Source: Clavibacter sp. A6099 (GTDB taxonomy: Bacteria; Actinomycetota; Actinomycetes; Actinomycetales; Microbacteriaceae). From it: a stretch of 64,000 nucleotides of DNA. The notes beneath the pieces were generated by a model. It searched no databases. It saw only the letters and a list, made by a program, of their open reading frames with translations, and was not told the DNA's origin. Of this stretch, positions 59,311 through 64,000 are shown in pieces; the first letter of the stretch is position 1; each line of letters opens with the position of its first letter. The translations under genes were made by a program, and so were the position numbers. The stretch lies in contig NZ_CP083439.1 in the NCBI RefSeq assembly GCF_021919125.1, positions 1,860,001 to 1,924,000 on the forward strand, read 5' to 3'.

Positions 59311-61238
59311 TCACGAGCGGAGCCGCTCGTAGACGGCCTGCGCGAGCGTCGGCCCGATGGTGCGGACGGCCGCGATCTCCTCGACCTCCGCCTGCTTGAG
59401 CTTGGCCACGGACCCGAACTGCTGCAGCAGCCGCTGCACGCGCGACGGCCCGAGCCCCGGGATCTCGTTGAGCACCGACGTGATGTCGCGCTTCCGGCGG
59501 GCCCGCTGGTGCGTGATGGCGAACCGGTGGGCCTCGTCGCGGATGCGCTGGATGAGGAAGAGCGCGTCGCTGTTGCGCGGCAGGATGACGGGGTAGTCGG
59601 AGTCCGGCAGCCAGATCTCCTCGAGCCGCTTGGCGATGCCGGCCAGCTGGATCCCCGTCACGCCCGACTCCTGGAGCGCGCGCTGCGCGGCGGCGACCTG
59701 CGGCTGACCACCGTCGACGATGAGCAGGTTGGGGCTGTACGAGAACCTGTTCACGGGCGGCGCCTCGCCGAGCTCGGGCGGCGCGGCGTCGGCGGGGACC
59801 TCCGCCTCCTTGCCGAGGTAGGCGAGCCGGCGCGTGATGACCTGGTGGATCGACTCGGTGTCGTCCGTGGAGTCGGCGATGTTGAAGCGGCGGTACTGGT
59901 CCTTGCGCGGCAGGCCGTCCTCGAAGACGACCATGGACGCGACGATGTTGGTGCCGCTCAGGTGCGAGACGTCGTAGCACTCCATGCGCAGCGGGGCGTC
60001 CGGCATGCCGAGCGCCTCCTGGATGTCGGCCAGCGCCTTCGACCGGGTGGTGAAGTCGGAGCTGCGGCGCGTCTTGTAGAGCATGAGCGCGTTCTGCGCG
60101 TTGGTGGCGGCGGTGTGAGCGAGCGCCGCCTTGTCGCCCCGCTGCGCGACCCGGAGGTCGACCTGCCAGGAGCTCGGGCGGCCGCGGCGCACGGTGCCGT
60201 CGTCCTCCCCCGCCGCCCGGCGCTGGCTGAGCCAGAGCTCGAGCTCCGCGGCGTCCGCGGGCAGCTCGGGGACGAGGACCTCCCGCGGAGGGTGCGCCTC
60301 GTCCTCGTAGGCGTTGTGGAGCACGGTCTCGACGAGGTCGCCGATGCCGATGTCGAGCTCCTTGTCCACCACCCAGGTGCGCGTGCCGCGGATGCGCCCG
60401 CCGCGGACCATGAACTGCTGCACCGCTGCGGCCAGCTCGTCGGCCGCGATGCCGAAGACGTCCGCGTCGACCCGGTCGTCGAATACGACGGCGGTCTTGG
60501 AGAGGGCGGCCTCGAGCGCGCCGATGTCGTCGCGGTGGCGGGCGGCGGCCTCGTAGTCCATCTCCGCGGCGGCGTCCTTCATGCGCTGCGTGAGCTGGCC
60601 CACGTACTTCGAGTCGTTGCCGGCCATGAAGCTCACGAAGTCGTCCGCGATCTCGCGGTGCTCCTCGTCTGAGACGCGCCCGACGCACGGCGCGGCGCAG
60701 CGGCCGATGTCGCCGAGCAGGCACGGCCGGTTCGTCTGGCGGGCGCGCTTGAACGTGCTCTCGGAGCAGGACCGCATCGGGAACACCTTCAGCAGGTGGT
60801 CGACCGTCTCGCGGATGGCCCAGACCTTGGTGTACGGGCCGAAGTACTTGGCGCCGCGGATCTTCCGGTTGCGCGTGACCATGACCCGCGGGTAGTCCTC
60901 GCCGAGCGTGACGGCGAGGTAGGGGTACGACTTGTCGTCCCGGAACTTGACGTTGAAGGGCGGGTCGAACTCCTTGATCCACGTGAACTCGAGCTGGAGC
61001 GCCTCGAACTCGCTGCCGACCACGGTCCACTCGACGCCTGCCGCCGACGTGACCATCCGGCGCGTGCGCTCGTGCAGGCTCTCCAGCGGCGCGAAGTAGT
61101 TCGCGAGCCGCGCGCGGAGGTTGTTGGCCTTGCCCACGTAGAGCACGCGGTCCGCGGCGTCGCGGAAGCGGTACACGCCCGGCGACGTGGGGATCTCCCC
61201 CGCCGCCGGGCGGTAGCCGACGGTGTCGGTGCGGGCCA

Positions 61239-61239
<1 letters not shown>
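59311..61239 (-). CDS. uvrC: Excinuclease ABC subunit C UvrC
   Basis: UvrC makes the two incisions of nucleotide-excision repair after UvrAB finds damage. The 642-residue protein has an N-terminal GIY-YIG nuclease ([20 protein letters not shown]), a Cys-rich segment ([26 protein letters not shown]), the UvrB-binding UVR motif ([20 protein letters not shown]), a C-terminal RNase-H-like nuclease ([31 protein letters not shown]) and a terminal helix-hairpin-helix ([17 protein letters not shown]). The ATG shares one base with the uvrA stop (TGATG), so uvrA and uvrC are coupled. Confidence 0.97.

Positions 61240-64000
<2,761 letters not shown>

Overview
The window is about 64 kb of very GC-rich, densely packed chromosome from an actinobacterium. 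Mycothiol ligase (MshC), RbpA, WhiA, OpcA, DUF3099, a PAC2 protein and a transketolase-to-6-phosphogluconolactonase operon are actinobacterial marks. The gene order and style fit the family Microbacteriaceae (Clavibacter-like). The genus is my inference; no database was searched. There is no prophage, insertion sequence, CRISPR array, rRNA operon or obvious defence island. No gene-free stretch reaches 300 bp, and every sizeable intergenic gap is described in an entry or by its flanking genes.

Layout. 1-6072: trmI (cut by the window edge), a HAD phosphatase, a PAC2 protein, then mshC, uppP and an M20 peptidase. 6187-6272: the only RNA gene seen, tRNA-Leu(GAG). 6411-9787: a CorA-type transporter, a frameshifted NAD(P)-dependent epimerase-like gene and an unusual J-domain/membrane/NERD-like protein. 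10038-13735: a four-gene osmoprotectant ABC transporter (permease, ATPase, permease, lipoprotein). 13722-25138: mixed housekeeping genes: HIT protein, DExH helicase with a 47-bp repeat cluster at its 3' end, acyl-CoA dehydrogenase, VOC dioxygenase-like protein, SGNH hydrolase, D,D-carboxypeptidase, TrmH-type methyltransferase, sirtuin, histidine phosphatase, glycosyltransferase and alpha/beta hydrolase. 25276-33930: treS, an exonuclease, rpmE2, an ABC ATPase, divergent glgA(M)/glgC, serB, a phosphotransferase and fabG. 34050-37266: DUF3099, a small Cys-containing protein, SURF1 and an ABC-F ATPase. 37491-41566: SUF Fe-S assembly operon. 41833-43971: ctaA and ctaB for heme A. 44145-52438: tkt-tal-pgi-zwf-opcA-pgl. 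52631-58330: rbpA, secG, tpiA, pgk, gap, sodA and whiA. 58360-64000: rapZ, uvrC and uvrA (cut by the window edge).

How they work together. Two central-carbon blocks face each other across 52439-52630: the pentose-phosphate operon on the plus strand and the glycolytic gap-pgk-tpiA set on the minus strand, separated by two strong hairpins. GlgC, the GlgA/GlgM-type transferase and TreS point to alpha-glucan and trehalose metabolism of the mycobacterial GlgE-pathway style. SUF, CtaA, CtaB and SURF1 supply cofactors and assembly factors for respiration.

Most notable: the hairpin-forming 47-bp tandem repeat at the end of the helicase gene; a single extra C that breaks the epimerase gene; the J-domain/NERD-like membrane protein; a perfect inverted repeat beside the tkt promoter; a 28-bp perfect palindrome between tkt and tal; and recurring TAnnnT boxes 6-8 bp before start codons that suggest leaderless transcription. 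I found no convincing wholly new multi-gene system.
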